Assembly: GCA_017648225.1 (NCBI GenBank)
Contig: JAGCJE010000306.1
Location: 1 to 12,245, forward strand
From: Kiritimatiellia bacterium
Lineage (GTDB): Bacteria > Verrucomicrobiota > Kiritimatiellia > RFP12 > UBA1067
Direction of reading: 5' to 3'
DNA: 12,245 bases
Shown here: piece by piece, positions 1 to 7,482 of the stretch
Numbering within the stretch: position 1 is the stretch's first letter
Layout of the letters: each line of letters opens with the position of its first letter
Made by a program: the position numbers and the translations under genes
Notes under the pieces: model-generated
Told to the model about the DNA's origin: nothing
What the model saw: the letters and a program-made list of their open reading frames with translations, nothing else
Database searches by the model: none

Positions 1-7
1 AAAGATT

Positions 8-16
8 TGATACAAT
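8..16 (+). promoter_or_regulatory. Putative extended -10 promoter for the hexokinase-led operon
   Basis: The sequence TGATACAAT matches the extended -10 form TGn-TANAAT. It would place transcription start at about position 23, giving a leader of about 57 nt before the hexokinase ATG. Any -35 element would lie outside the window, so it cannot be judged. The assignment is by motif only. It is supported by the same TGn-TATAAT-like form appearing upstream of two other genes here. Confidence 0.4.
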
Positions 17-24
17 CTACGGCA

Positions 25-40
25 AGAGCAGAGGTGCTCT
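25..40 (+). promoter_or_regulatory. Small perfect hairpin in the 5' leader of the hexokinase mRNA
   Basis: AGAGCA (25-30) and TGCTCT (35-40) are exact reverse complements around a GAGG loop. If transcription starts near 23, this 6-bp stem sits at the very 5' end of the message, where such stems are known to protect mRNA from 5'-end-dependent decay. No U tract follows, so it is not a rho-independent terminator. Its role is inferred. Confidence 0.4.
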
Positions 41-79
41 CTAACGAAGATTGGATAACTTTAGTGAAAGGACTGATAA

Positions 80-1366
80 ATGAAAACGCCTGAAGAATTG
101 CTTAAGGACAACGGTTTTGTTCTCGCCGAAGAGATAAACCGTCAGGCTATGCTCACTTCGCTTCTCTCCGAAATGGAGAAGGGCCTTAAGGGTGAAAAAT
201 CTTCATTGATGATGATTCCGACCTATGTCGGCGTCAACGGCAAGATTCCCGAAGGTGCGAAGGCTATTGTTCTTGACGCCGGCGGCACGAACTTCCGCGG
301 CGGCATCGTAACCATTCCTCCGGCCGTCGAAGACAAATGCAATCAGCCCATGCCCGGAACGAAAGGCGAGGTTGACGTTGAATCCTTCTACAACGCTTTC
401 GCCTCCGAGGTGAAGCGTCTCGACGGAAAGGCCACGGTCGAGAAGATCGGCTGGTGTTTCTCGTATCCCGCCGAAGCGACGAGCGATCTTGACGCGAGGC
501 TCGTGCGCTGGACTAAGAACATCGAAGCTCCCGGAGTCGTAGGCCAGTATGTCGGCAAGGAGCTTCTCGCCCGCACGGGCGGAAAGTCCATCGCCGTCGT
601 CAACGACACCGTCGCCACGCTTCTCGCGGCGAAGGCCACCGAAGGCGATAAGACATATTCTTCGTACATCGGCTTTATTCTCGGCACCGGAACGAACACC
701 GCGTACGTCGAGAAGAACAGGAACATCGCGAAGCTTCCCGACGCAGACCCCGAAGGCTCCATGATCATCAACGCGGAATCCGGTTCCTTCGACAAGGCTC
801 CCGACAGCGTCTTCGACAAGGCCGTCGACGCGAAGAGCGGAAATCCCGGCTTCGGACTTTTCGAGAAGAAGATCGCCGGAGCCTATCTCGGTCAGCTCGG
901 GCTTGAGATCTACAAGGCCGCCGCCAGAGAGGGACTCTTCTCCGCCAAGGCCGCGTCGGCGATTCTCGGTCTCGGCTCTCTCGAGACCATGGATCTCGAC
1001 AACTTCTGCGCCGCGTTCAAGAAGCCCGGTCGCGACAACGTTCTCGATACGATCTTCGCCGAAAGCGCCGACGCCGATGTCGCGCGCCGCCTCGGTATTC
1101 CCGTGTTCGAGCGCGCCGTTGTTCTCACGGCCATCCAGCTCGCCGCGTTCGTCATCAAGTCCGGCGAGGGTACGGACGCGTCCGCGCCCGTCGCGATCAA
1201 CGCCGACGGCTCCACCTACTACAAGACGCGCGCCGTTCCGTTCGCTGACGATGTCCGCCGCGAACTCGACGAAATGCTCGTCAGGGACCGTAATATCCAC
1301 TATACGATCACGCCTCAGGTCGATGACGCTCCCATGGTGGGCGCAGGCATCGCGGCTATGCTCTAA
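80..1366 (+). CDS. Hexokinase, eukaryotic HK type
   Basis: ATP-dependent phosphorylation of glucose or related hexoses to the 6-phosphate in the cytoplasm, feeding glycolysis. The 428-aa protein carries the HK-family motifs in order: the MIPTYVG segment (45-51), phosphate-1 loop LDAGGTNFRGG (65-75), sugar-binding FSYPAEA (127-133), RWTK (143-146), catalytic Asp in VVNDTVATLL (D176), phosphate-2 loop GFILGTGTNTAYVE (198-211), NAESGSF (231-237), the FEKKIAGAYLG helix (261-271) and adenosine motif ADGSTYYK (375-382). These are features of the yeast/animal hexokinase family, not of ROK or bacterial Glk enzymes. It is slightly shorter than yeast hexokinase (about 486 aa), mostly at the N-terminus. 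The ATG at 80 has an AAGGA ribosome-binding site at 68-72, seven bases upstream. It is the first gene of the forward run, 14 bp before the PPIase gene. Sugar specificity cannot be read from sequence alone. Confidence 0.93.
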   Translation: MKTPEELLKDNGFVLAEEINRQAMLTSLLSEMEKGLKGEKSSLMMIPTYVGVNGKIPEGAKAIVLDAGGTNFRGGIVTIPPAVEDKCNQPMPGTKGEVDVESFYNAFASEVKRLDGKATVEKIGWCFSYPAEATSDLDARLVRWTKNIEAPGVVGQYVGKELLARTGGKSIAVVNDTVATLLAAKATEGDKTYSSYIGFILGTGTNTAYVEKNRNIAKLPDADPEGSMIINAESGSFDKAPDSVFDKAVDAKSGNPGFGLFEKKIAGAYLGQLGLEIYKAAAREGLFSAKAASAILGLGSLETMDLDNFCAAFKKPGRDNVLDTIFAESADADVARRLGIPVFERAVVLTAIQLAAFVIKSGEGTDASAPVAINADGSTYYKTRAVPFADDVRRELDEMLVRDRNIHYTITPQVDDAPMVGAGIAAML

Positions 1367-1380
1367 ACGTTCAACGCTAC

Positions 1381-2265
1381 ATGAAAAAACTGATTTTCTG
1401 CGCCGTCGCGTCAGCGGCGGCCGTCGCTGGAGCAGTGGAAATCGATGGCTTTGCGGCGACTGTCGGCAATGTGACGATCCTAAAGAGCGACGTTCGCGAT
1501 GAAATGCTTCGTCGCGGTGTCGCGGACGAGAGTCGTTATGTTGAATTCCGCAACAGACTCATTGAGCGCGAACTCATTCTGAAAGCCGCAGCGAACGCCA
1601 AGTTGACGATGCAGGACTGGGTCGTCGAGGATCGTATCCGTACGATCGTCGACGACTCGTTCGGCGGAGACCGCACGAAACTTGAAGCGATGCTGATCGA
1701 GCGGAAAATTTCCGAATCGGACTGGCGCAGAAAAATTAAAGAGGATATGGTCGTGGCGGCGATGCGCTGGACCGTGATCGATAAGAATCTGACGGCCTCT
1801 CCCGCAGAAATGCGTGAGGAATACGAAAAGAACTCCTCCCGCTATTCGGCGGGCGACAGGGTGAGTGTTTCTGTCATTCTTCTTTCTCCCGAAAACGCCG
1901 GCAGGAAAGCGGAGATAACGCGCCTTGTCAAGACGGTCGGATTCAATGAACTAGCTAAAAGATATTCATCGGACAAGCGCGCCAAGGAAGGCGGAGTTTA
2001 CAGGGATATCGTCCCCGGCGACGAGTTCAGCGAGGTGGTCTGCGAAGAAATCGCCAAGACCCCCAAGGGAGCGATCTCGCAGTGGATTGAAATCGCCGGA
2101 TGGAATTTTCTTCTGCGTAAAGACGACGAGAAGAAATCGGTAAGGCGGCCTTTCGCTGACGCGTACGCGGATATCGAGGCGAACGTGAAAGCCGCGAAGG
2201 CGAAGCGCCTTTACGAGGAATGGATCGAAAGGCTTAAGGCGGAGACTTATATAAAGATACACTAA
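1381..2265 (+). CDS. SurA-like periplasmic peptidyl-prolyl cis-trans isomerase (parvulin/chaperone)
   Basis: A likely secreted foldase or chaperone for envelope proteins. Residues 1-18 form a signal peptide (Lys-Lys, an Ala-rich core, then an AGA-V type cleavage site). Residues about 22-140 resemble the SurA N-terminal domain: an IDGFAATVGNVTILKSDV strand followed by charged helices. Residues about 160-247 resemble a parvulin (PpiC) domain, with FNELAKRYSSDKRAKEGG (188-205) and the expected GGVY, F/V and KGAISQWIE segments. The 294-aa length fits a SurA-like protein with one PPIase domain; E. coli SurA has two and about 428 residues. Isomerase activity is uncertain because active-site residues are variable, so the chaperone role is the safer inference. 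No Shine-Dalgarno sequence is visible before the ATG. The gene lies 14 bp after hexokinase and 19 bp before lysA. Confidence 0.82.
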   Translation: MKKLIFCAVASAAAVAGAVEIDGFAATVGNVTILKSDVRDEMLRRGVADESRYVEFRNRLIERELILKAAANAKLTMQDWVVEDRIRTIVDDSFGGDRTKLEAMLIERKISESDWRRKIKEDMVVAAMRWTVIDKNLTASPAEMREEYEKNSSRYSAGDRVSVSVILLSPENAGRKAEITRLVKTVGFNELAKRYSSDKRAKEGGVYRDIVPGDEFSEVVCEEIAKTPKGAISQWIEIAGWNFLLRKDDEKKSVRRPFADAYADIEANVKAAKAKRLYEEWIERLKAETYIKIH

Positions 2266-2284
2266 AAGATTGGATTATACAAAG

Positions 2285-3556
2285 ATGAGAACATTGCCGT
2301 TCACCAAGGAAAAACTGGAAGAGATTACGCAGAAGTGGCCTACGCCGTTTCATATCTACGACGCTGCCGCGATACGCCGCAACGCCGAGCGTCTTAAAAA
2401 GGCATTCGCCTGGAACGCTGGTTTCCGCGAGTATTTCGCGGTTAAGGCCGCTCCCAATCCGTATCTGATGAAGCTTTTGAAGGAGTTTGATTTCGGTTCC
2501 GACTGTTCGTCGATGGCCGAGCTTGAGCTTGCAGAGCGCGTCGGAAATACGGGAGAAGCGATAATGTTCACGTCCAACGACACTCCCGCCGAGGAATTTC
2601 GCCGCGCATGGGAGCTCGGCGCGATAATCAATTTTGACGATATAACCCATTGGGATTATTTTCTCTCCTCGTGCGACGGGTTTGAAAATTTCAATTCGGA
2701 TCTCCCGGGGCGTGTTTTCTGCTGCCGCTACAATCCCGGCCCCCTGAAGGGCGGAAACGCCATCATCGGAAAGCCCGAAGAGGCTAAGTACGGTTTTACA
2801 CGTGAGCAGCTTTTCGACGGTTACGCGAAGATGAAGGCCGCGGGCGTTACGCGCTTCGGTCTTCACACGATGGTTGCCTCCAACGAGCTCAACGCCGATT
2901 ACATCATCGATACGGCTAAAATTCTTTTTGAGCTCGCCGGAGAAATTCACGAAAAGGTCGGAATCGATTTCGAATTCATCAACATCGGCGGCGGCATCGG
3001 CATCCCCTACAAGCCGGGTGACAAGGCGATGAGCCTTGAAACCGTCGGCGACGGAATCAAACGCGCGTACGAAGAGCTCGTCGACGCGAAGGGGTTGAAG
3101 CCGATTAAACTTTATATGGAATGCGGCCGCTCGATAACCGGTCCTTACGGTTATCTCGTATCGCGCGTGCGCCACATAAAGAGTACCTACCGTCTTTACG
3201 CCGGTCTCGACGCGTGCATGTCGAATCTGATGCGCCCAGCGCTCTACGGGGCGTACCATGAAATCGTCGTTCCTGGAAAGGGAAATTCCGACGTCACAAA
3301 GGTATATGACGTTACCGGGTCTCTTTGCGAAAACAACGACAAGTTCGCGATTCAGCGCGAGCTGCCCGTCCTGGAGCGTGGCGATCTCGTCGTCCTTTGC
3401 GACGCGGGCGCCCACGGACACGCGATGGGCTTTCAGTACAACGGTAAGCTCCGCAGCGCAGAACTCCTTCTTGAGGAAGATGGCTCCGTCAGGGAGATCC
3501 GCCGCGCCGAGACGCTTGACGATTACTTCGCAACACTCGATTTCGGCGGTTTGTGA
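2285..3556 (+). CDS. lysA: Diaminopimelate decarboxylase
   Basis: PLP-dependent decarboxylation of meso-diaminopimelate to L-lysine, the last step of lysine biosynthesis; cytoplasmic, fold-type III (alanine-racemase-like). From the ATG at 2285 the protein has 423 residues. The PLP-binding lysine lies in YFAVKAAPNP (K54). The glycine-rich phosphate loop is NIGGGIGIPY (233-242), ECGRSITG (279-286) follows, the active-site cysteine is in SLCENND (C348), and the C-terminal PLP tyrosine is in GFQYNG (Y385). SLCENNDKFAIQRELP and YNGKLRSAELLLEEDGS are typical of the LysA branch common in gut Firmicutes and related bacteria. A TTG at 2270 would add five residues; I prefer ATG because neither start has a good Shine-Dalgarno and the family begins near this point. 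The stop overlaps the next start by 4 bp (GTGA at 3553-3556), suggesting translational coupling. A related carboxynorspermidine or ornithine decarboxylase is a less likely alternative. Confidence 0.92.
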   Translation: MRTLPFTKEKLEEITQKWPTPFHIYDAAAIRRNAERLKKAFAWNAGFREYFAVKAAPNPYLMKLLKEFDFGSDCSSMAELELAERVGNTGEAIMFTSNDTPAEEFRRAWELGAIINFDDITHWDYFLSSCDGFENFNSDLPGRVFCCRYNPGPLKGGNAIIGKPEEAKYGFTREQLFDGYAKMKAAGVTRFGLHTMVASNELNADYIIDTAKILFELAGEIHEKVGIDFEFINIGGGIGIPYKPGDKAMSLETVGDGIKRAYEELVDAKGLKPIKLYMECGRSITGPYGYLVSRVRHIKSTYRLYAGLDACMSNLMRPALYGAYHEIVVPGKGNSDVTKVYDVTGSLCENNDKFAIQRELPVLERGDLVVLCDAGAHGHAMGFQYNGKLRSAELLLEEDGSVREIRRAETLDDYFATLDFGGL

Positions 3557-5775
3557 GCGCGGAACTTCTCTCCCCCGCCGGTGATTTCGATTCGGCCCTG
3601 GCTGCGTTCCGCGCGGGGGCCGATGCGGTTTACTGTTCGCTGGCCGAATTTTCCGCTCGGGCGTTCGCGAAAAATCTTTCGCGCGAGGAACTTAAGAATC
3701 TCGTGCGCTATGCGCGTGCAGAGGGTAAGAAGGTTTATGTCGCGTTTAATACCGTGATTGACGAGGGTGATCTTGAGCGTGCCGTCGAACAGCTTTCTGT
3801 CATAGCTTCCTGTAGGCCGTCGGCCGTCATCGTTCAGGACCTCGGCGTCGCCAGTATCGCGCGGAAGCATTTCTCCTCGCTCGAGCTTCACGCCTCGACC
3901 CAGCTCGTCGCCCATAATCTAGAGGGTGTTCTCGCGCTTGGCGAACTTGGCTTTAAGCGCGTTGTTCTCGCGCGCGAGTTGTCGATTGCTGAAATCTCTT
4001 CTATCGCTAAGAGGTGCGGCGATATTGAACTTGAGTGTTTCATTCACGGCGCGTTGTGCTATTCCATATCGGGGCTTTGCCTTTTTTCGGCGATGGAGAA
4101 GAACCGCAGCGGCAACCGCGGCAAGTGCGCCTACTGCTGCCGTCTGGCGTACGAATCCGAGGAGGGCGGAAAGTCTCTCGCCTATTCGATGAAGGATTTC
4201 CGTCTGGGAGACGACGTCAAAAAGCTTGTCGACGCCTCGGTCGCCTCGCTCAAGATAGAAGGGCGCATGAAATCGCCTCTCTATGTCGCCGTGGCGACCG
4301 CTTATTACCGCGCGGTTCTCGACGGCGACAGACCAAAGGCCCGGACCGCTCTTGAAAATCTCGAAACGGTATTTTCCCGCCGTACGACCGACCTGTATTT
4401 CAACGGGCCGAACGGCGACGTAATCGACGACACGAGTCTCGGGCATCTCGGCGCGTATGTCGGAAAACTTAAGAGGGTTACCAAAGACCGCGACGGACGC
4501 AGCTGGCTCAGATTTCACACTTTGCGCGCGCTTGAGCGTCACGACGGGCTTCAGATACCCGCTCCCGGCGGCGGCAAGCCGCTCGGATTCGGCATAACCG
4601 AGATGCGTACCGCCATTTCACGCAGCAATCAGTTCGAGGTTCCTGCCGATTGCGATGTTGAAATACTTCTGCCTGACGACGAGCGGGAGGAGTTTAAGCC
4701 TCTCAGATCCGTCAAGGCCGGCGCAAGCATATACTGTTCGATGTCCAACGAGGTGAAGCGTCTTCATCCGATTCCCGGCTTCAGACCCGCCGATTATCCC
4801 GGATTCGTCGAGACCGATTTTAAAATCGAAATTTCGCCTCAGGAGATTTCCGTAGCCGCTGACGCCGAAGGCGTAGCCGCGGAGGTGAAAATAAAAGGAG
4901 AATTTTCTAAGGCTAAAAATCCTGAGCGTACGTACGAGGCGGTGGAGAAGGCGTTTTCAAAACTCGGCGGAACCGATTACCGTCTAGGAGCGTTGAGCGT
5001 CGTCGATCCCGACCGTCTCTTCGCGCCGATGAGTTTCCTGAACGATTTAAGGCGTGATATCGTCGAGGAGCTTGATTATCTTCGCGAGAAGGCCCGCCGG
5101 GCCGCTGTCGACGCCGCGCTTGAAGATGATCAGCTCGACGCTGCGAATTTCAGAAGACCGCATCTTTCAAAAACGCTTAAAATCCGTATGGGGCAGAAAG
5201 TGCCTGCGGGAGAGTGGGGCGAGGTCGTCATATCCGTAGGCGCATCGGTTACGCCGGACGAAGTGCGCGCGACATATCCTGATATCCCCTCGCCGAGAAT
5301 CGCGCTTCCTGTATTTACGCCGGAAACGGAGTATCAGAAGCTCCGCGTCGCGGTAAAGAGGTTTGTGCGTGAAGGTTTTGACAAATGGGAAGCGTCGGAT
5401 CTTGCGACTTTGAAGACGTTGAAGTCTCTCGATGTAGTCGATATTACAGCCGACTGGACGCTTTATGCCTTTAATTCCTCCGCTCTTGCGGAGCTTAAGT
5501 CTCTCGGTGTGACGCGCTTCGTCGCGAGCCCCGAGAACAGAAGCGAGAATTTGACTTATCTCGCGGAAAGCGGTTATCCGATCGAGTTTCTCTCCCAACA
5601 GTCGACGCCGCTTTTTATTTCACTTACGCCTCCTGCGGCATTGCCGTCTAAGGAAAGCGGCTTTATCTCTTTTAAGAGCGGTTCTCTCTGGATTACGACC
5701 CGTCGTCTGCCTCGCGTTTTTAATCCGCCGCGCAGATCGATAATCCGCATCGATTTAAGCTGGAGCAAAGAATGA
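3553..5775 (+). CDS. Peptidase U32 family protein, RlhA-like (23S rRNA hydroxylation type) with DUF3656-like region
   Basis: The first 260 residues are a classic U32 domain: ELLSPAGDFDSALAAFRAGA (4-23), then AVIVQDLG (91-98) and ELHASTQL (111-118). The cysteine signature is HGALCYSISGLC (165-176) plus RSGNRGKCAYCCR (185-197), with C169, C176, C192 and C196 as likely iron-sulfur ligands. SLKIEGRMKSPLYVA (232-246) is also family-typical. A middle DUF3656-like part (about 380-500) ends with LFAPMSFLNDLRRDIVEEL, the layout of E. coli RlhA (YdcP), which is needed for 5-hydroxycytidine at 23S rRNA C2501. Members were long annotated as collagenases, but RNA modification is the better-supported role. 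At 740 aa it exceeds RlhA (about 650); the extra C-terminal segment (about 560-740) resembles a tail found in many bacterial homologues. Start is GTG, overlapping the lysA stop; the end overlaps the lnt start (ATGA). The exact RNA target is inferred, since TrhP/UbiU/UbiV-type relatives share the fold. Confidence 0.85.
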   Translation: MSAELLSPAGDFDSALAAFRAGADAVYCSLAEFSARAFAKNLSREELKNLVRYARAEGKKVYVAFNTVIDEGDLERAVEQLSVIASCRPSAVIVQDLGVASIARKHFSSLELHASTQLVAHNLEGVLALGELGFKRVVLARELSIAEISSIAKRCGDIELECFIHGALCYSISGLCLFSAMEKNRSGNRGKCAYCCRLAYESEEGGKSLAYSMKDFRLGDDVKKLVDASVASLKIEGRMKSPLYVAVATAYYRAVLDGDRPKARTALENLETVFSRRTTDLYFNGPNGDVIDDTSLGHLGAYVGKLKRVTKDRDGRSWLRFHTLRALERHDGLQIPAPGGGKPLGFGITEMRTAISRSNQFEVPADCDVEILLPDDEREEFKPLRSVKAGASIYCSMSNEVKRLHPIPGFRPADYPGFVETDFKIEISPQEISVAADAEGVAAEVKIKGEFSKAKNPERTYEAVEKAFSKLGGTDYRLGALSVVDPDRLFAPMSFLNDLRRDIVEELDYLREKARRAAVDAALEDDQLDAANFRRPHLSKTLKIRMGQKVPAGEWGEVVISVGASVTPDEVRATYPDIPSPRIALPVFTPETEYQKLRVAVKRFVREGFDKWEASDLATLKTLKSLDVVDITADWTLYAFNSSALAELKSLGVTRFVASPENRSENLTYLAESGYPIEFLSQQSTPLFISLTPPAALPSKESGFISFKSGSLWITTRRLPRVFNPPRRSIIRIDLSWSKE

Positions 5776-7451
5776 TCAAAAACAAATTGAAGATTTTGGC
5801 TAAGGCCGCATGGTTCATTCCCGCTTTTCTTCTTTGGGCCTGTTATCCGCCGGTGGGCGAGAGGACCGATGCCTTTTTCGCTCTCGCGCCGTTGATCTGG
5901 TTCGCCAGAAACCGCTCGCCGAGAGAGAGTTTTAAACTTTGGTTCTGGAACGGTTTTTTGTTTTGGGCGGCGACTCTCGCATGGATGCCCGCCATCATTA
6001 AAAACAACGGCCCGTGGCCGCTTGTAGCCATGGGCTGGGGCGGGCTCGCGGCTTATTGCGCTTTGTATTTCGGTCTTTTCGGTTATCTGTCGTCGCGGAT
6101 CTGGCGCAGAGCGGCAGGCTCCTATTGGAAGCGGCTGGCGGCGATATTCATCGCCGAACCTGTTTTGTGGGCTGGCCTTGAACTTGTCCGGTCCAATCTG
6201 ATGGGTGGCTTTGCGTGGAATCATTTGGGTGTCGCCGCAGTAAAGTCCGGTTTCGGCGCGGGCGCCGCATTGGGTGGCGTTTACGTGTTGAGTATGATGA
6301 TCGTATTAGTCAACGGTTCGGTCGCTTCCGTTGCGGAGCGGATTTTGACCCCGTGGCTGGCGGCTCGCAAAAAACAGATGCGGCTCGGGGATCAGGCAAT
6401 CGAGCTCGATGTGAGTAAGACAGCGGTCGACGGAGAAGATGTTGGATTCAACATTCCACGGTGGGCGAGGAGCTTGGAGACCGTTCTTCCTATAGTTCTT
6501 GTTTTCTCCTTTCATTATATGGGTAAATCATACGTGCCTGTCTATTCCTTGGAAAATTCACGTATTCTTTCCGTCGGGTTGATTCAACGGAATTTCCCTT
6601 GCGTGTTTAAAGAACCCGATGATCGTCCGTGGGAAGCGTACGAGGAACTTTTAACGCGCGTATCGGACAGGTCTCCCGACCTTATAGTGCTTCCGGAAAG
6701 CGCTTTTTCGGAATTCGACAGAATCGGAAACACCAATTGCGCGACATGGGCTACCTGGATGATGAAAAAGGCCAACGCAAAGGGAGTTCTCGGAGGAGGA
6801 GCTCGAGAAACCGATGTCGCGATGTACAATTCGGCAGCTCTTTATCAATTCGATTCAACCTGCCGTGACAAAGTTTCGCTCCAGGTTTACGACAAGGTTC
6901 ATCTTGTTCCGTTCGGCGAGTATATTCCGGGAGACGAGCTTGTCCCCGCCCTTAAGAACCTCTCCCCGGTCGGAAGTTGTTCGCGGGGCGAGCCTAAATT
7001 GCTGGACTTCAACGGCTTTAAACTCGGTGTCGCGATATGTTTTGAAGATACCGATTCTCAGCTTGTCAGAAAATTCGCGGACATGGGGGCCGATGCGCTT
7101 ATATTCATAACCAACGACAGCTGGTTCTACGGTTCCGAAGAAACGGAGCAGCACGCGTGGCAGGCGGTCGCGAGAGCCGTGGAGACGGGTCTTCCCGTCA
7201 TCCGAGTAGGCAATTCTGGTGTTTCAGGCGTCATTTATCCGGACGGCACGAGTCATTGGCTTGAAGGAGATAAAAAGGGCGAATTGCTTATTGATGAGGC
7301 GGGGTGCGGATATGCAAAGGTCATGCTGCCGAAAAAGGATTCCATATCCAAGACGCCTTACACGCGATTCGGAGATATTCCGCTGGCCGTTCTGTTTGTA
7401 TTGGTTTTATCTCCGATATTTTTGAGATTTTCTTTTCATCGTAAAAAATAA
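5772..7451 (+). CDS. lnt: Apolipoprotein N-acyltransferase
   Basis: Inner-membrane enzyme that N-acylates the diacylglyceryl-cysteine of apolipoproteins, the last step of lipoprotein maturation in Gram-negative bacteria. Several hydrophobic segments lie in residues 10-185 and one at about 236-250, followed by a periplasmic nitrilase/CN-hydrolase domain (about 265-515) and a C-terminal anchor (about 536-551). The catalytic triad is visible: E309 in VLPESAF, K375 in YDKVHLVPFGEYIP and C423 in AICFED. The accessory glutamates E383 and E425 and the NDSWF loop (448-452) are present too. Length (559 aa) is somewhat above E. coli Lnt (512), mainly from a hydrophilic stretch at about 190-235 between the last two N-terminal membrane segments. 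The ATG at 5772 has a GGAG ribosome-binding site at 5762-5765 and overlaps the previous stop. The last codons form the left arm of a perfect inverted repeat. Confidence 0.95.
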   Translation: MIKNKLKILAKAAWFIPAFLLWACYPPVGERTDAFFALAPLIWFARNRSPRESFKLWFWNGFLFWAATLAWMPAIIKNNGPWPLVAMGWGGLAAYCALYFGLFGYLSSRIWRRAAGSYWKRLAAIFIAEPVLWAGLELVRSNLMGGFAWNHLGVAAVKSGFGAGAALGGVYVLSMMIVLVNGSVASVAERILTPWLAARKKQMRLGDQAIELDVSKTAVDGEDVGFNIPRWARSLETVLPIVLVFSFHYMGKSYVPVYSLENSRILSVGLIQRNFPCVFKEPDDRPWEAYEELLTRVSDRSPDLIVLPESAFSEFDRIGNTNCATWATWMMKKANAKGVLGGGARETDVAMYNSAALYQFDSTCRDKVSLQVYDKVHLVPFGEYIPGDELVPALKNLSPVGSCSRGEPKLLDFNGFKLGVAICFEDTDSQLVRKFADMGADALIFITNDSWFYGSEETEQHAWQAVARAVETGLPVIRVGNSGVSGVIYPDGTSHWLEGDKKGELLIDEAGCGYAKVMLPKKDSISKTPYTRFGDIPLAVLFVLVLSPIFLRFSFHRKK

Positions 7452-7482
7452 ACTTTTTTGGTATAATTTTTTACGATGAAAA
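7433..7482 (+). repeat. Perfect 17-bp inverted repeat spanning the lnt stop and the RNase start codon
   Basis: The left arm 7433-7449 (TTTTCATCGTAAAAAAT) is the exact reverse complement of the right arm 7466-7482 (ATTTTTTACGATGAAAA), with a 16-base loop at 7450-7465. The left arm covers the final Lnt codons (Phe-His-Arg-Lys-Lys) and the first base of its TAA stop; the right arm contains the RNase ATG (7476-7478). In read-through RNA the start codon would be paired. A competing small hairpin is possible between A6 (7443-7448) and T6 (7454-7459). There is no GC-rich stem followed by a U tract, so a normal terminator is unlikely. As DNA it could equally be an operator overlapping the promoter. 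Confidence 0.75.
7459..7467 (+). promoter_or_regulatory. Extended -10 promoter just before the RNase gene
   Basis: TGGTATAAT is a perfect match to the extended -10 form TGn-TATAAT. It spans the loop of the inverted repeat and the inner end of its right arm. The expected start (about 7473-7475) is only one to three bases before the ATG at 7476, so the mRNA would be essentially leaderless. No good -35 box is seen at 16-18 bp, which is acceptable for extended -10 promoters. The absence of any Shine-Dalgarno before the ATG agrees with leaderless initiation. Confidence 0.55.

Noticed and set aside
203..1300. Long minus-strand open frame opposite the hexokinase
   Set aside because: It is fully antisense to a gene with complete HK motifs, lacks any recognisable family motif, and is explained by GC-biased third codon positions removing stops.
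2234..3421. 395-codon minus-strand open frame opposite lysA
   Set aside because: The plus strand carries clear LysA motifs. The antisense frame shows no domain and no credible ribosome binding site; it is a codon-bias shadow.
3553..5775. Collagenase/secreted protease annotation for the U32 protein
   Set aside because: There is no signal peptide, and the Fe-S-type cysteine signature with the DUF3656-like region matches RNA-modification members.
7433..7482. Rho-independent terminator after lnt
   Set aside because: The stem is nearly all A-T, the loop is 16 bases, and the segment after the right arm is coding sequence rather than a U tract.
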